Shown here: one piece after another, positions 1-11,754 of the stretch
How the letters are laid out: every line of letters begins with the position of its first letter
Position numbering within the stretch: position 1 is the first letter of the stretch
NCBI GenBank assembly: GCA_003339415.1
Contig: PDHQ01000195.1
Location: forward strand, 1 to 64,000
Source: Ophiocordyceps camponoti-saundersi (nom. inval.)
Taxonomy: Eukaryota; Ascomycota; Sordariomycetes; Hypocreales; Ophiocordycipitaceae
DNA: 64,000 nt
Reading direction: 5' to 3'
Notes under the pieces: generated by a model
What the model was told of the DNA's origin: nothing
The model's database searches: none
What the model saw: only the letters and a program-made list of their open reading frames with translations
Made by a program: the position numbers and the translations under genes

Positions 1-365
1 AAAAAAACTTAAGTTATATAAAATATATAATCGGAGCTATATACTAGTATTTTTTTTATATTTAATTAGCTTACGTAAGCTGACTAAAGCTTTAGTCATT
101 TTAGTCTTTAGTCTTTAGTCAGTTAGTTACTTTATTTAGTGACTGACTAAAGTTACTAGAGTGACTAACTAATGACTGACTAAAAAGTACGTATTTTAGT
201 TATAACTAAACTTTAGTCAGTTATTAGTTAATTATAACTGACTAATTTTAAACCCTAATACTAGCTATTACTAATAAATAAAGTAAGTTTATAAAAGGGT
301 ATATACTATTATATATCTTACTAATATAGGTATATTATATTACGAGAATATAAGTAAGAGTATAT
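1..365. other. AT-rich edge with TTAGTC/GACTAA motif cluster
   Basis: No gene is visible. Between 82 and 245 there are ten copies of one hexamer in both orientations: GACTAA at 82, 145, 163, 178 and 240, and TTAGTC at 92, 101, 108, 115 and 213. Several sit in longer TGACTGACTAA-like strings. TpG and CpA dinucleotides survive here (ctgac, tcagtt), unlike in most of the window, so this stretch largely escaped RIP or arrived later. The rest is featureless AT-rich sequence. Confidence 0.6.
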
Positions 366-1790
366 AGAAATAATATAATATCTTAAGTCTTATCTAAAAA
401 TATAGTTAGGACTTATATCCTTTTTTAAAATAGCGAGTATAGAATATAACGCCCTAATCCCTTTACTTAGATATATACTTATAATTATTCTATAATAACT
501 ATTTCTTTTTTTAGTTTTTAGCCTTTATTAATAATACTAATACTTACTTTTTAGGTATATATAAGGGAGGCATTTTCTTATATATATATATATAATATAC
601 CCCCTAGCTTATAAGCTTATTTAGATATATCTAATAAGCTTAAAAATTATCTTTAAAAATTATAAGAATAAATTATCTAAACTCTTAAAAGAAAAAAATA
701 TAGGAAAAGACTATAAGTACGTATCTTTTATATTTTTAAATTAGTTAAGCTAGATAAGTTATTTAAGGCGGGTATAAAAAGCTCCTCTCTCTTCCTTTCT
801 CTCTTTTCTTTTTTCTTTCTTTTTTATCCTTATCTTCTTCTTCTCCTATAGTTATTTTTTTATTTTATATAGCTTTTTTTAGAAAAGATTATAAATCTTA
901 TAAGTAACTTAAGTTTTTTATCCGCTTATAATTATAGTATCTAAGGGAGATATCGCCTTTTCGAGCTTTTAATTATAAACTTATTAATAGTATTATTTAT
1001 AACTATACTAAGCGTAAATATAGGTATTCGCTTATAGATTTCTTATACTATAAAATAATATATTTTTCCCTTATAGGATTTTAAGCACTAGGCACTTTTA
1101 AAGCCTGCTATCGATATTATTCTTAAAGCTAAAATTATTATATTAGCTAGGAACGTTTATTTTAAAATTTTATATAATCTTAAATATTTTAAAGTAATTA
1201 TTATTTAGAGTTATAGCACGCGGAACTTACCGCCTTACTTTAAATACTATCGCTTACGTATTAAAGCTTACCCTTTTTAGCGTTACGCCTCTCTCCCTAG
1301 CTTTTAGCATAGCGCTTACGCTAGTTACGTTTAAGCTAGATAAGGATAATATTACTCTTTTTAATATACTATATAAGCGGTCGGTTTAATAAGTTAACTA
1401 GCTATTATTATTCCTAATAATAATAATATTATTAAAAATAGAGAAATAATTAAGATAAAGGATACTTTAGAGGCTAAAAATAAGTAAGATAGTTTTTTAT
1501 TAAGTTTATACTTTAAATACGCTATATAGTAGCCTACTAGTATACCTTACCCTTATTACCTAACTCTTACTTAGTAAGCTTAGGTTATAGTAAAAAAAAC
1601 CCGTTAGTTAAGAGGAGGTATCTAAACTTTTAGATAATAGAAATATTTATAAGTAGTAAATATAGAAAAATAACGCTTACGTAAATATATTAAAAATAAA
1701 AGGAAAAAAAAAAATAAATATTTTTCCTAGCTAAGACTTTTAAGTATAACTTAGATTAGATAAAGTAAACTAAGCTTATAACTATTATAA
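366..1790 (+). repeat. Unclassified repeat family, copy A (5' part)
   Basis: This stretch matches 1807-3180 (copy B) in the same orientation and, in its 5' part, 39565-40137 (copy C). Shared blocks in order are a 5' region containing an AT-rich island, a TATA box, a CT-rich leader (about 781-850), then a relic reading frame at about 1160-1600. Read in plus frame, that frame is open apart from TAA/TAG codons of the kind RIP creates. The 3' end found in copies B and C is missing, so the copy is truncated or was cut by the tandem duplication. I do not recognise the encoded product. The arrangement (TATA, pyrimidine-rich leader, frame) suggests a transposon or duplicated gene with its own promoter. 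Confidence 0.5.
773..780 (+). promoter_or_regulatory. TATA box of repeat copy A
   Basis: TATAAAAA follows a G-rich stretch (aaggcgggtataaaaa) and precedes a long CT-rich leader. The same arrangement recurs in copy B at 2220, and in copy C at 40131 where a Gypsy element interrupts it. Conservation between three copies supports a real core promoter rather than chance AT-rich sequence. Confidence 0.5.
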
Positions 1791-1806
1791 AGATATAAGT
1801 TAAGGT

Positions 1807-4320
1807 ATTTAAAAATAATATAATATCTTAAGTCTTATTTAAAAATATAGTTAGAACTTATATTTTTTTTTATAATTAGGAAATATATATAATAACGCCT
1901 TAGTCTTACCTATCCGATATTTGCCTCTAACTATTTTATAGTAACTATTTCCTTTTTTAAGTTTTTAGCCCTTATTTATAAGGCTAATACTTATTTTTAT
2001 AATATAAAAAAGGCATTTTCTTATATATATATACGTAATATACCCCCCTTAAGCTTATAAGCTTATTTAAAAGTATCTTAATAGCTTAAATATTATTTTT
2101 AAAAACCGGCAGAAAAAAAAAGATTAAAACCTTTAAGAGAAAATTATAGGAAAAGACTATAGGTATATATCTATTATACCTTTTAAATTAGTCACGCTAG
2201 ATAAGTTATCTAAGGAGGGTATAAAATATTTTTTTTTTTCCTCTCTCTCTCTTCTTTTTTCTTCTTCCTTTATCCTTTTCTTTTTCTTTCGTAAGCAGTT
2301 TTCTAATTATTCCTTCACTTCTTCCTTTTCTAAGATAGATATTATAAGTTTTTAAAACTTAGGTATATATAGAAAATATCGCCTTATTAAGGTTCCGATA
2401 GCTTATCCTTAGATACTAGCTATAATAATAACTTTATCTATTAACGTAAGTCTCTACCTTAAGTTCCCTATATTCCTAATACTTAGAAATAATATAAAAT
2501 ACCTTTTTAAGATATAAAGTATCGTGCGCTTACTATGCTCGCGGTTAGCGTAATACTTTAAGCTAAAATTATAGCTATATCGTAACTTATAGTAAATTAA
2601 GTTTTAAGAGATAATAGATATTTTCGCTCGCTTCTAGTTTAAAGCTATAATACTAAGAACGCGACTTTATGCGAAAAATACTTTTATCTATATATACGCG
2701 CTTATCCTTTTAAGTTATATATTTCTTTACCCGGTTTCTAGTATAGTGCTTATAGCTTATATATTTAAGCTAGATAAGGTTATTATTACTTATTATAGTA
2801 TCTAATCGAAACGGCTAGGTTAATAGGGTTAGGGGGGTTTATAATCGCTAATAATAATAATATTATAGAGAACCGTAAGATTATTAAACTTAAAAATACT
2901 ATAAATATTTAAGATAGAGATAAGTAAATAGTTCTCTTATTATTATAATATCTAAAGTATATTACGCGCTAGCTAGCTTTAATATTATACTTATATCCCC
3001 TAATTTAAGCTTAGTAAGCTTAGGTAAACGTAGAGAAGAGATATTAATAAGGAAATAAACTAATCCTTTATATAAAAAAAATAATATTAAATAATAAATA
3101 TAAGAGATAGTAACTATAATAATAATAATATAAAATAGTAAATAAAGTAAACTTTATAATAATAAAGGGGAACTATATAAATAACTAGCGTATTAGGTAA
3201 ATTTATCTTAAATTTAAGTTCGTTTTAAAACTTCTTAAATAATTATCCTTAAAAAGGTTTTATAAAATAATCTCTAACCTTCGCGGAAGTTTATATTTAA
3301 GTAATCTTTATATAATTTACTTAAATATTATATCGTAACTAATACTAATAAATATTAAAATATTATATTTTAGTTAATAGCTTTAATATTTCCTTTATAA
3401 GTAAGCGTATTATTTATATATTATTATAGAAAACCTCTAAGAGGGCCGAAAGAATAATACTAAGTTTATCGCTAATACGATAAAAAGCGTTTATTTTTTT
3501 CGTAATAGAAGTAAGTATAAGTAGTTTTATTTTAGTATTACTTATTATAATAGTTACCTATCTCCTAATTTATATTAAATTATAATATTAAGGAGCTTAA
3601 TTATATAGCTAAATATATTTTTCCTATCTTATTAGTTTATAAAGGCGGTATTATTAAAGCGTTCTATATATAAGGGTATGGATTTTATATATCCCTACTA
3701 AATATTAGATTTTATTATCGAGACTAATAGAGGAAGATTAGCGCTTAATATATTACTAGTATATACTTATCTAAAAGATTATATAAATAAATATATAGCT
3801 TTCTAATAGTTAAAAAAAAAAATAATTTAGACTAAAAGTAATAAGCTTTATATAGCTAAGGGGGTTAACTAAGGACTAATATAGTTTAATCTACTAAGTA
3901 AACGCTTATATATTATTAAGAATAAGCTTTTCTAGTAAAAGTAGCTAAAAAAACTTCTTTATATTTATAACCTAAACTTAACCGCTAGCTTAAAAATCGT
4001 ATACTTTTTAATAAAAGTAAATTTCTTATTCTATTTTATTTTTTAGAAGCTAGAATTTAATTAACTAAGATAAATCTTTAATTTTAGAGATTATAAAATC
4101 TTTTTTTAGTTTAACCTTATAATCCTTACCCCCCTTATTTTAACGTTAGTATTATAAAGTAAGATTATAGCGTAAAAAAAGGATAATAATTATATTAAGG
4201 TTAGTAGTTAGTAGATTTAGCCTTAGGAATTTAACTATTAATAGCTATTATTCGGCCTTTATAGAGGATAGCTATAGCTTATCGTTATCGTTATACTCTT
4301 ATCGATTCCTTAATAATATT
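1807..4320 (+). repeat. Unclassified repeat family, copy B
   Basis: This is the longest uninterrupted copy of the family seen as A (366-1790) and C (39565-40137 plus 46212-49835). A 5' block shared with A and C is followed by a TATA box at 2220, a CT-rich leader (2228-2290) and relic plus-strand coding. A second coding block at about 3690-4200 reads as one plus frame with frequent TAA/TAG but otherwise normal amino-acid mixtures. The segment 3330-3560 matches 47380-47590 of copy C closely. The right end is lost where a Gypsy fragment begins near 4320. The product is not recognised; neither reverse transcriptase nor DDE motifs could be picked out. It may be a DNA transposon or a multi-copy host gene destroyed by RIP. 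Confidence 0.5.
2220..2227 (+). promoter_or_regulatory. TATA box of repeat copy B
   Basis: TATAAAAT follows aaggaggg and precedes a T/C-rich leader, matching the promoter-like arrangement of copies A (773) and C (40131). Confidence 0.5.
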
Positions 4321-4429
4321 AGTAAGTTAAGGTTAGCTCCTTTCCCTTCGCCGGTTATATAAAGTCCTCTTTCCTCCTAAAGCGTTCGAGGATTTTATAT
4401 TCGTATTCGTATTACTATTATCTTACTAT

Positions 4430-4951
4430 TTTAGCGGGGGGGGGGGGGGTAGGCTAAATAATAATTCTTTATAAAGAAAATAATAAGTAGCTAGTTTTTT
4501 ATAAAAATATAAGAGGGATAAGATAAAAAAAGGTAAGAACTATTTAATCTAAAGCTTAAAATTTTAAAATAAGTATTTAAAATAATAATTTATAATATAA
4601 AAGTATAAAGTTTAAAATAAAGTTATAATTCTATTTAATAAAGTTTTTACTATAAGTTTTTTTTAAGTCTTAACTTATAATATATAACTTTTAAGATAGT
4701 TATAAAGATAATATTAAAAGCTAATTCTTACTTAATTACTTCCTCTCTTAAGGGAAACTAATTTATATTATATACCTTATAATAGCCCTTATCCTATTTT
4801 AATTACCTTTTATATCTTAATTTTTAAAAGCTTTTAGGAGAAGAAAAAGTCTAAGAGACTATTTAATTAACTACTTTCTAAGCTACTAATAGCCCTCTAG
4901 CTAAAGCTAACGCGTGTTTATTTCTTAAGTATTTTTACCGCTATAGCTAAA
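4430..4951 (+). mobile_element. MITE-like repeat copy 1, inside Gypsy fragment
   Basis: The left end reads TTTAGCGG followed by a run of 14 G (4436-4449). About 110 bp normally found between the two G-rich spots of the family is missing, as if they had recombined. The body (4450-4920) matches 23375-23830 and the other copies. It interrupts the Gypsy fragment, so it inserted after that element. Confidence 0.55.
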
Positions 4952-5740
4952 TTATACTATCCTATCTTACTATAAAATCTTTACTTAATATTACCTTTTT
5001 TATATTTATATTTAGTAATAGTTTATTAAGTAGCTAAATTAAGCGCGATTACTTAGCTAAGGTAGGTAAATTATCTCGCTACTTTATTTTCCGGATAATA
5101 TAATTAAGTAGTAACTTTCTTTTAATTATCTAAAAAAAGTAAATAATAAGGTTTTATAAGTAATTTATTACCTAATAGATTTCTTAAAAAAGTATTATCC
5201 GCTAATAACTAACTTAATAATCTACTATCTATATACTTAACCTGCTAAAAGGCTTTAGAAATTAATAATAAAGATAGGGTAAACGTGGATAAGCTTAGCG
5301 CTAGGGCGCCTTACTACTTACTTTACGAAATAACTACTAATAAGAAAACTAGCGTCTACTTTAGTTTTATAAAAGGTAAAAGCATATAAATAGTAAAGTT
5401 ATATAAGTAACCTAAACTTAACTATTAATAATAAATAATCCTCTTACTATCTATATTACGCGTAATAACTTTATAACTATTAATAAGCTTATAATAGTTT
5501 AGCTTTTTTCTTAAAACTAAGTTATCTTAGCTAGTAGTAGGCGGTATTTAAACACGTTATAATAAAAATAAAAGCTATTATCTTAATATATTACCTTTTT
5601 CTTATTATTTTAAGCTTAGCTCTTTTAGTATATTAGTATAAGTTTTTTATTTTTTATAAGTACCTTAAGCTAGAAAAAGGCGGTAAAATCTTATAAGGAT
5701 TATTAAGATAATATTTATAAGTAAATTTATAGCTTTAGAA

Positions 5741-5986
5741 TAGCTTATATATTAAATAAAATTAGTTATATATTAATAAGCTATTAAAGTTACTCCTTTA
5801 TCTATAAAAGGTTTTAATATTATTATAAATATAATATAGCCCGCTTAAGTTATATTATAAAAATAGCTTATATATTAGGTAAAATTAGTTATATATCGAT
5901 AAGCTATTAAAGTTACTTTTTTATCCATAAAAGGTTTTAATATTATTATAAGTATAACGCGGCCTACTTAGGTTATATTATAAGTT
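5741..5986. repeat. Tandem duplication, 2 x 123 bp
   Basis: The unit beginning tagcttatatatta at 5741 recurs at 5864, giving a 123-bp period (41 codons) and about two units. It lies in the gag part of the decayed Gypsy fragment. Since 123 is a multiple of three it would have kept the gag frame, so it may pre-date inactivation. Confidence 0.6.
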
Positions 5987-6795
5987 TTTTATAGCTACTT
6001 ATATTTTATATTTAGGAGGTTTATTAATAGCTTTACTACTTAGTTTTAAAGTTCCCTTATTATTTTTAAAAGTAGCTAATTTTTTATAGTATATATTACT
6101 AGCTTTAATATCTAGGGCACGGTTTACTTATTTTTTAAAATAAAGAATCCGTGCTTATAGTTACCTTATCTTAGCATACTACTCCTCTAATATAGCGTAT
6201 TTAGCATAGTTAGAGTTTTAGAAGAGGAGTTTATTATCGTTTTCTAATATTATCTATAAATAGATACTAATCTTTCCCTAATTATATTTCTCTTATATAA
6301 GTCTCCTTAGTTAATAAAAGGTCTCGTTATATACTCTTAATATATATTTTAAAATAAAGTTATAGTTTAGGTTATATATAAAGCTTTTTCTATCTCCGCG
6401 TTAATATAAGAGTTAGTATATTTTTATTAGTTACTTATTAGCAAATTATAAGCTTAGGATAGTTTTATCGGCCTTATAATATATATATATTAAGTAAGTA
6501 ATAATATTAAAAAAAAATCGAAGCTAAGTAGAAAGGTATAAAAAGGAGGGAAATTTTTATTAGTAAAATCTTAGTTAAATATAAATAAATATATACTTAT
6601 AAGAATAGGAGAGGGCGTAGTAAAATCTTAATAAAGACGTGGTTATATTTCCTAGTTATTTCTAGTTCCTTATATATTTTTCTAGGTAATTTTATTATAT
6701 AAGTCTATTATAAAATATATTAGATTTTTAGGGAAATCCGGTTAAAATATAATATTAGTAAGTTCCTACTTCGTAGATTTTTAAAAAATATAATA

Positions 6796-7301
6796 TATAC
6801 TTTAAAGTAATAGAATAGTTATACTTAATTTAACCTAATAATAATAAATAAAGTTTTATTAAACTATTAGCTAGTAGAAAGCTTTTACGCGTAATAAATA
6901 ATAGGTATTTAAGCGATATTTCTTTATTAATAAATTAATAAAAAAAAAAAAAATAAAAGCTACCTTAGCGAGAGTAATAAGCACCTTTACTTATATATAT
7001 ATATAAGGCCCTTAGTAAGGAAGATAGTTTTAAGGAAGTAAGACTATATAAGTTTACTAGCCCCTATAAACTATATAAGTAAGTTAGGGTTATAAGCGTT
7101 AAAAAGTATTATTTAAGCTAATTTAATTAATTTAATAGATTTAATTAATTAATATTACTTAGTTAGATAGAGGCTAGAGAGAGCTAAAGGGGCTTAGGAA
7201 AGTTAATTTAATATATATAAGAAAGGAGGTAAATACTTTATTATAATAGCTTATTATTTTAACCTTCTTAAGCAAGCTTACTATTAAAATCCCCTTATCG
7301 C
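6796..7301. other. AT-rich interval, no gene seen
   Basis: The stretch has short A and TA runs (6942-6953, 6991-7003) and a locally repeated ttaattaatt motif at 7116-7152. Nothing recognisable as coding or as one of the local repeat families was found. Confidence 0.5.
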
Positions 7302-7940
7302 TTTAGCGGGGGAGGGGGGGGGGGGCACCTTAAGCAAGCGTAGTATATACTTATAAGGCGTAGCTTCCTTTAAAGTTACTATTATTTTTAACTAATATAA
7401 GGGGGGGGGGGGGGTCTCTAGCTATAAGGAATAAGCTAAATAAAATAATAAGTTTTAATAAGGAAAATAATAAGAAGTTAGTTTTTTATATAAAGATAAA
7501 AGAAACTTAAGATAATAAAAATAAAAACTATTTAATTAAGTTCTTAAAACTCTTAAAAAAAACTTTAAAATTAGTAATATATAATATAAAAGTATAAGGT
7601 TTAAAATAAAATTATAATTTTATTTAGTAAAGTTTTTACTATAAGTCCTTTCTAAGATTTTACTTATTATATATAACTTTTAAAATAGCTATAAAAATAA
7701 GTTTAATAGCTAATTCTTACTTAGTTTTTCCTTTTTTAAAAGAAACTAAACTATATTATATACTTAGTTATAACTACTCCCTTATCTTAAGCGCCTTTTA
7801 TAATTCTTATCCTTAGAAGCTTTTAAGAGGAAGGAAAAGTTTTAAGAATTATTTAATTTTACTTAAGATAAGTCCTTAATAATATTTTATCCTAGCTTCG
7901 CGTTTATTTTCTTTTAGCTTAACTATTACCGCCGCTAAAA
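7302..7940 (+). mobile_element. MITE-like repeat copy 2, full length
   Basis: The element runs from TTTAGCGG at 7302 to CCGCTAAA at 7940, the inverted form of the same terminus. It contains two long G runs: 7314-7325 after the left terminus and 7401-7414 in the family's internal aatataaGGGG spot. No transposase is encoded. The interstitial telomeric tract begins about 70 bp to the right. Confidence 0.6.
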
Positions 7941-8009
7941 TATAATTTTACTTATATATAATCTTAAAAGCTTAATAAATACCGCTAATAGCTTTATTAC
8001 TTACTATAA

Positions 8010-8128
8010 GCGCCCCCCGGGAGGGCCGCCGGAGGCAGGTTAGGGTTAAGGTTAGGCCTGCCGCAGCCACCCCCCGGGAGGGCGCCGAAGGCGGTTAGGG
8101 TTAGGGTTAGGGTCAGGGTTAGGGTTAG
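8010..8128 (+). repeat. Interstitial telomeric repeat with duplicated GC-rich box
   Basis: TTAGGG units occur at 8040-8055 (two units, one degenerate) and as six units at 8094-8128, one of which is TCAGGG. Each tract is preceded by a very GC-rich box containing ccccccgggaggg (8012-8024 and 8069-8081). The short tract is flanked by GGCAGG (8034) and CCTGCC (8057), which can pair as a hairpin. TTAGGG is the telomere repeat of filamentous fungi. The block is not RIP-degraded, as expected for a repeat far below RIP's length threshold or for a recent arrival. It may mark an old chromosome end, a healed break or a telomerase-mediated insertion. Confidence 0.85.
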
Positions 8129-8417
8129 CTATTATATATATTAAGTTCCGGGTTCTAAATACTATCTTTTAGTATATAGAAAAAATAAGATTATTAGTTT
8201 AGTTACTTAGTCTCTTTTTTAAAAAGAAAATAAATAAATATATTAAGTTATTACTTATTTTTCTTTTATATTTTTAATAATAAAATAAATATATAAAAAA
8301 TATATAAATAATTTAATAATTATTATACTAGCTTTTATAATATATTTAGCGTAATATAATATTATTTATAAATTAATATTATATATTACTATAAAAAGAA
8401 AAAGTATAATAAAGTTA

Positions 8418-9016
8418 TAAGATATTTTAAGTAAGTATAGTAAATACTTACTAAGCGTAACTTCCTAAATAATATATATTTTTAATTAATATAAGAGGGA
8501 TCTCTCGCTATAAGGTAGTAAGTTAAATAGTAATTATCTATTAGGAAAATAATAGTAACTTAGTTTTATATATAAAAATAAAAAAAATAAAAGGAAGGAA
8601 AAAGGGAACTACTTAATTAAACTTTTAATATTTTAAAATAACTACTTAAATTAGTAACTTATTATAAAAAGTTTAAAGTTTAAAAGAAGTTATAATTCTA
8701 TTTACTAAAGTTTTTACCTTAAGTCTTTTCTAAAACTTAACTTATATATTATAACTTTAAGATATTTACGAAAATAAAGTTAAGGTTAATTCTTACTTAA
8801 TTCCTTCCTTACTTAAGAGAAACTAACTATATTATATATTTTATAATAGCTTATATCTTATCTTAATTACTTTTCTTCTTCTAATCCTCGAAAGCTTTTA
8901 AAAGAAGAAAAATTTAATAAAAGTATTTAATTATAATCTTATAAGCTCTTATTAGCTCTTAAGCTAAAGCTAATATATAGTTTTTTTTTAGTATATTTAC
9001 TACCGCTACTAAACTT
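8418..9016 (+). mobile_element. MITE-like repeat copy 3
   Basis: The body matches copies at 7302 and 23250 in the same order: an aagtaagtatagtaaatac start, tctctcgctataagg, tttactaaagtttttacc and a terminal taccgctactaaa. The left TTTAGCGG terminus is decayed. No coding capacity is visible. Confidence 0.55.
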
Positions 9017-10640
9017 TTTATATACGAAATATCTTAATAATATAATATTATATTTTCATTTATATTAGTAATATAGTTAGCTTAATTTTCTTATACTTAA
9101 ACTATTCTTTAATTATTATATCTTACTAATAAGACTTAATATATATATACTTAAACTTAATAAAGAAAATAATAGTTTAGTTATAGACGCTATATTATAT
9201 TTCTAGTTAATATATACCTTAAACTTACTTCTAGTTACTTTATTAAAACTAATAATAAAGAAGATTAGAAATATTAGCTTAATAAAGATAAGCTCCTTTA
9301 ATTTTAAGCTTAATAATATTAAAATAACTAGAAAAAAAAACACTACCTGCTAACTAAGCTTTAAATAACTCTTATAAAATTATAAGCGGAGGATAAACTT
9401 AGTTTAGGTTATAAGACTATAAGCTTCTTTTAAGCTAAAAAGCTTACTAAATCTCCGAATATAACTTATTTTCTTATACTTTATAAAATAATCGCCTTTT
9501 TAAATAATAACTTAGCTAATAAAATAATAATTAGTTTATATTTAAAGCTGCGTAGTAATTCTGCTCTTTTATAAGTTATAACTAATTATAAAAAATATAT
9601 TACTAATAGTAGCTTTAGTGAAATTCTTCCCTCCCCCCCCCTTTTATTTTATATAATATCGATAAAATATATTTTAATACTTTTATCTTTATTTTTCTAA
9701 ATAAACCTATTTTTAATATTTTAATATTATTAACCTTAAACGCGTATAATATATACTTAAGCGCCTTAATTATTAGTTTTAAACTATAACCTTACTTTAA
9801 AATATATATTCTAACCTCTTAGCTAGACTTTTTAGCGCTTAAGAAAGCTCTCTCTAAAAATATATTACTTAGAATTAGAAAGTAATACTTATCTATATTA
9901 AAGTATAACTATCGCCCTCTTTACTATAACTTTAAGTACGCTTAATATATTTTAAAAGTAGCTTACTAATATTATTTAATTATAAAGCTAAATCCTTTAT
10001 CTTTTATACTCTCTTACTTATAATATTAATTTATATCCTAATATTATTTTATTAAAAATAACTACTTTTAAAATAATAGTTTATTTTAGGATTTTTAAAC
10101 TAAGCGGTAAAGCTACTTTAAAACTCTTATTATTACGCTTTAATAAAATAACTTATAATCGTAAAAAGAGTAAGATTATTTTAATCCCCTTAATATCCCT
10201 AAATATATTATATATATAAAATTATTATTCTTTTTAATAAACTATATATTAACTCTTATTTATATATAAGTTTTTTAATAAAGCTATACTTTTTTTAATA
10301 AAAAAAAATATATCCGAAGTTTATTTAAATTTTTCCCGCATTCCTATATATAAGTTATATATTACCTTTCTAATAATATCTTACTTTAATAATTAACTAT
10401 TTTTTAGCGTTTTATATTTTCTAATAAGTTTTTCGATTCTTTTTTTTTTTTAAGATAAAAAAAAAGTAAAAGTCCTCCCTTATATTATCTCCGCTCTTTA
10501 TAATATAAAAATCTATAAATATTCTAATTTTATTTTATATTTTCCTTTACTATATATATATTATCTATTACGCTTATAAGTATAGCTAAAAATTATAAAC
10601 TTTCTCCTACTCCCCTAAACTTAAGTAACTTAATTAACTT
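9017..10640. other. AT-rich interval with a short relic frame
   Basis: No gene can be named. A plus-strand frame at about 9280-9550 is open except for TAA/TAG and gives a polar, Gln-rich relic; it faintly recalls the C-terminal region of Pogo/Fot1 transposases, but no DDE motif was seen and I would not rely on it. A run of nine C lies at 9633-9641. The remainder (9650-10640) is AT-rich and unassigned. Confidence 0.3.
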
Positions 10641-10644
10641 AATA

Positions 10645-10922
10645 TCTTACACCTTTTTACCCTCCCCTTATAACGCGATAAATATATCCTATACCTCTCC
10701 TCTCTCGCTTTTTACCCTAATACTTATAAAGCTCCGCGAGAAGTATAATATTAAAAAAGCTATATTATTTACTATTCTTACCGCTATCGATAACGCTATC
10801 TTACCCTTTACTAAAAAAAGCAGAGATATATATACTAATCTCCTCGCTTATATTATTAAGAATATACTATATTATATTAGATATAATCGCGCGCGGTATA
10901 TTAATAACCTTTATAATAAATA
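10645..10922 (+). pseudogene. Relic coding block, repeated at 50830-51110
   Basis: The plus frame from about 10651 to 10920 is free of stop codons for roughly 90 codons, unusual in this window, but lacks a start codon. It has mixed basic and aliphatic composition (motif AIDNAILPFTK near its middle). A second copy at 50830-51110 gives AINNAILSFT in the same position, followed in both by YxNLLxxxIK, so the frame is conserved at protein level. I do not recognise the family. It is probably part of a multi-copy gene or transposon protein. Confidence 0.4.
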
Positions 10923-11219
10923 ATAAAATTATAAGTTTATATTAAATCCGCCTTATTACTTATCTCCTCCTAATATTAAATTTTCTTTAATAGCCCCCTT
11001 TACTTATATTATTAAGCTAATAGCTTAAAACTTAGTATAGTTTATTAATATAATATCCGTCCTATTACGCTTATAATATTAACCTTATTTTATCCTTCCT
11101 CTCTCTTTTTACTTATTATCTTACTTTACGTAATATATTTTTTTTTTATTAAGCGCTTTCTACTTCTCGCTACTACTATTAGTTACTATAATTCTTATTT
11201 TTAATATATATATATTATA

Positions 11220-11447
11220 GAAAAAAAATACTAAATTATATAAGTAATATCTTACCTTATATATATTATTAAAATATCTTATTTTAACTACTTTTATAGC
11301 TTAATCTTTAGAAGCCTTTATAAGAAGAGAGCTATTAAGTAACTATTTAAATAAACCTTATATTAGCCCTTTATAGCTTTTTAGGTAAAAGTAACGCTAA
11401 TTTTTTTTTTCTTTAAATATCTTAGCTATCGCCGCTAAACTATTATT
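11220..11447 (+). mobile_element. MITE-like repeat copy 4, 3' fragment
   Basis: Only the right-hand third of the element remains, ending in the typical cgccgctaaa terminus at about 11445. It matches 23690-23867 of the full-length copy. Confidence 0.5.
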
Positions 11448-11754
11448 ATAATAATCTTAATACTATTATTATATATATAATAAGAAAGGAGTATTAAAAA
11501 ATAAGGAAAGAAAATAATAGAGGATTATAAAGCTATTATAGCTATTATATATAAAATAGATAAAGGGGAAAGAATAAGTAAAAAAATAAAAGGAAAGCGA
11601 ATAATTATTAAGCTATACCTTATAAGCTATTTATAATAAATTATATATCTCTTATTTCTATCCTCTTAGATATAGGGGCATATATCTAGGAGCTAAATAA
11701 GCTAAAATCTTAGTTTTTATAAATTTAGTAGGTATTATTTTTAAGACCCTTAGA

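Larger units (their letters stand above)
4325..6795 (-). pseudogene. Truncated, RIP-decayed Gypsy fragment (gag, start of pol, part of LTR)
   Basis: This segment resembles the reverse-strand element at 14416-21714 over roughly its 18900-21460 part. For example, the block around 5255-5340 with aagcttagcgc matches 19755-19830 and, inverted, 42010-42070. The LTR-like part lies at about 6537-6790 (aggagaggg and aaatcttagtaaaa motifs) and is clearly more diverged than the LTRs of the two complete copies. The downstream pol and second LTR are missing. A MITE-like element (4430-4951) interrupts it near its left end. No frame is intact. Divergence suggests an older insertion of the same chromovirus lineage. 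Confidence 0.6.

Noticed and set aside
9280..9550. Pogo/Fot1-type transposase C-terminus
   Set aside because: Only a vague resemblance in a Gln-rich relic; no DDE residues, termini or TA target duplications were seen.
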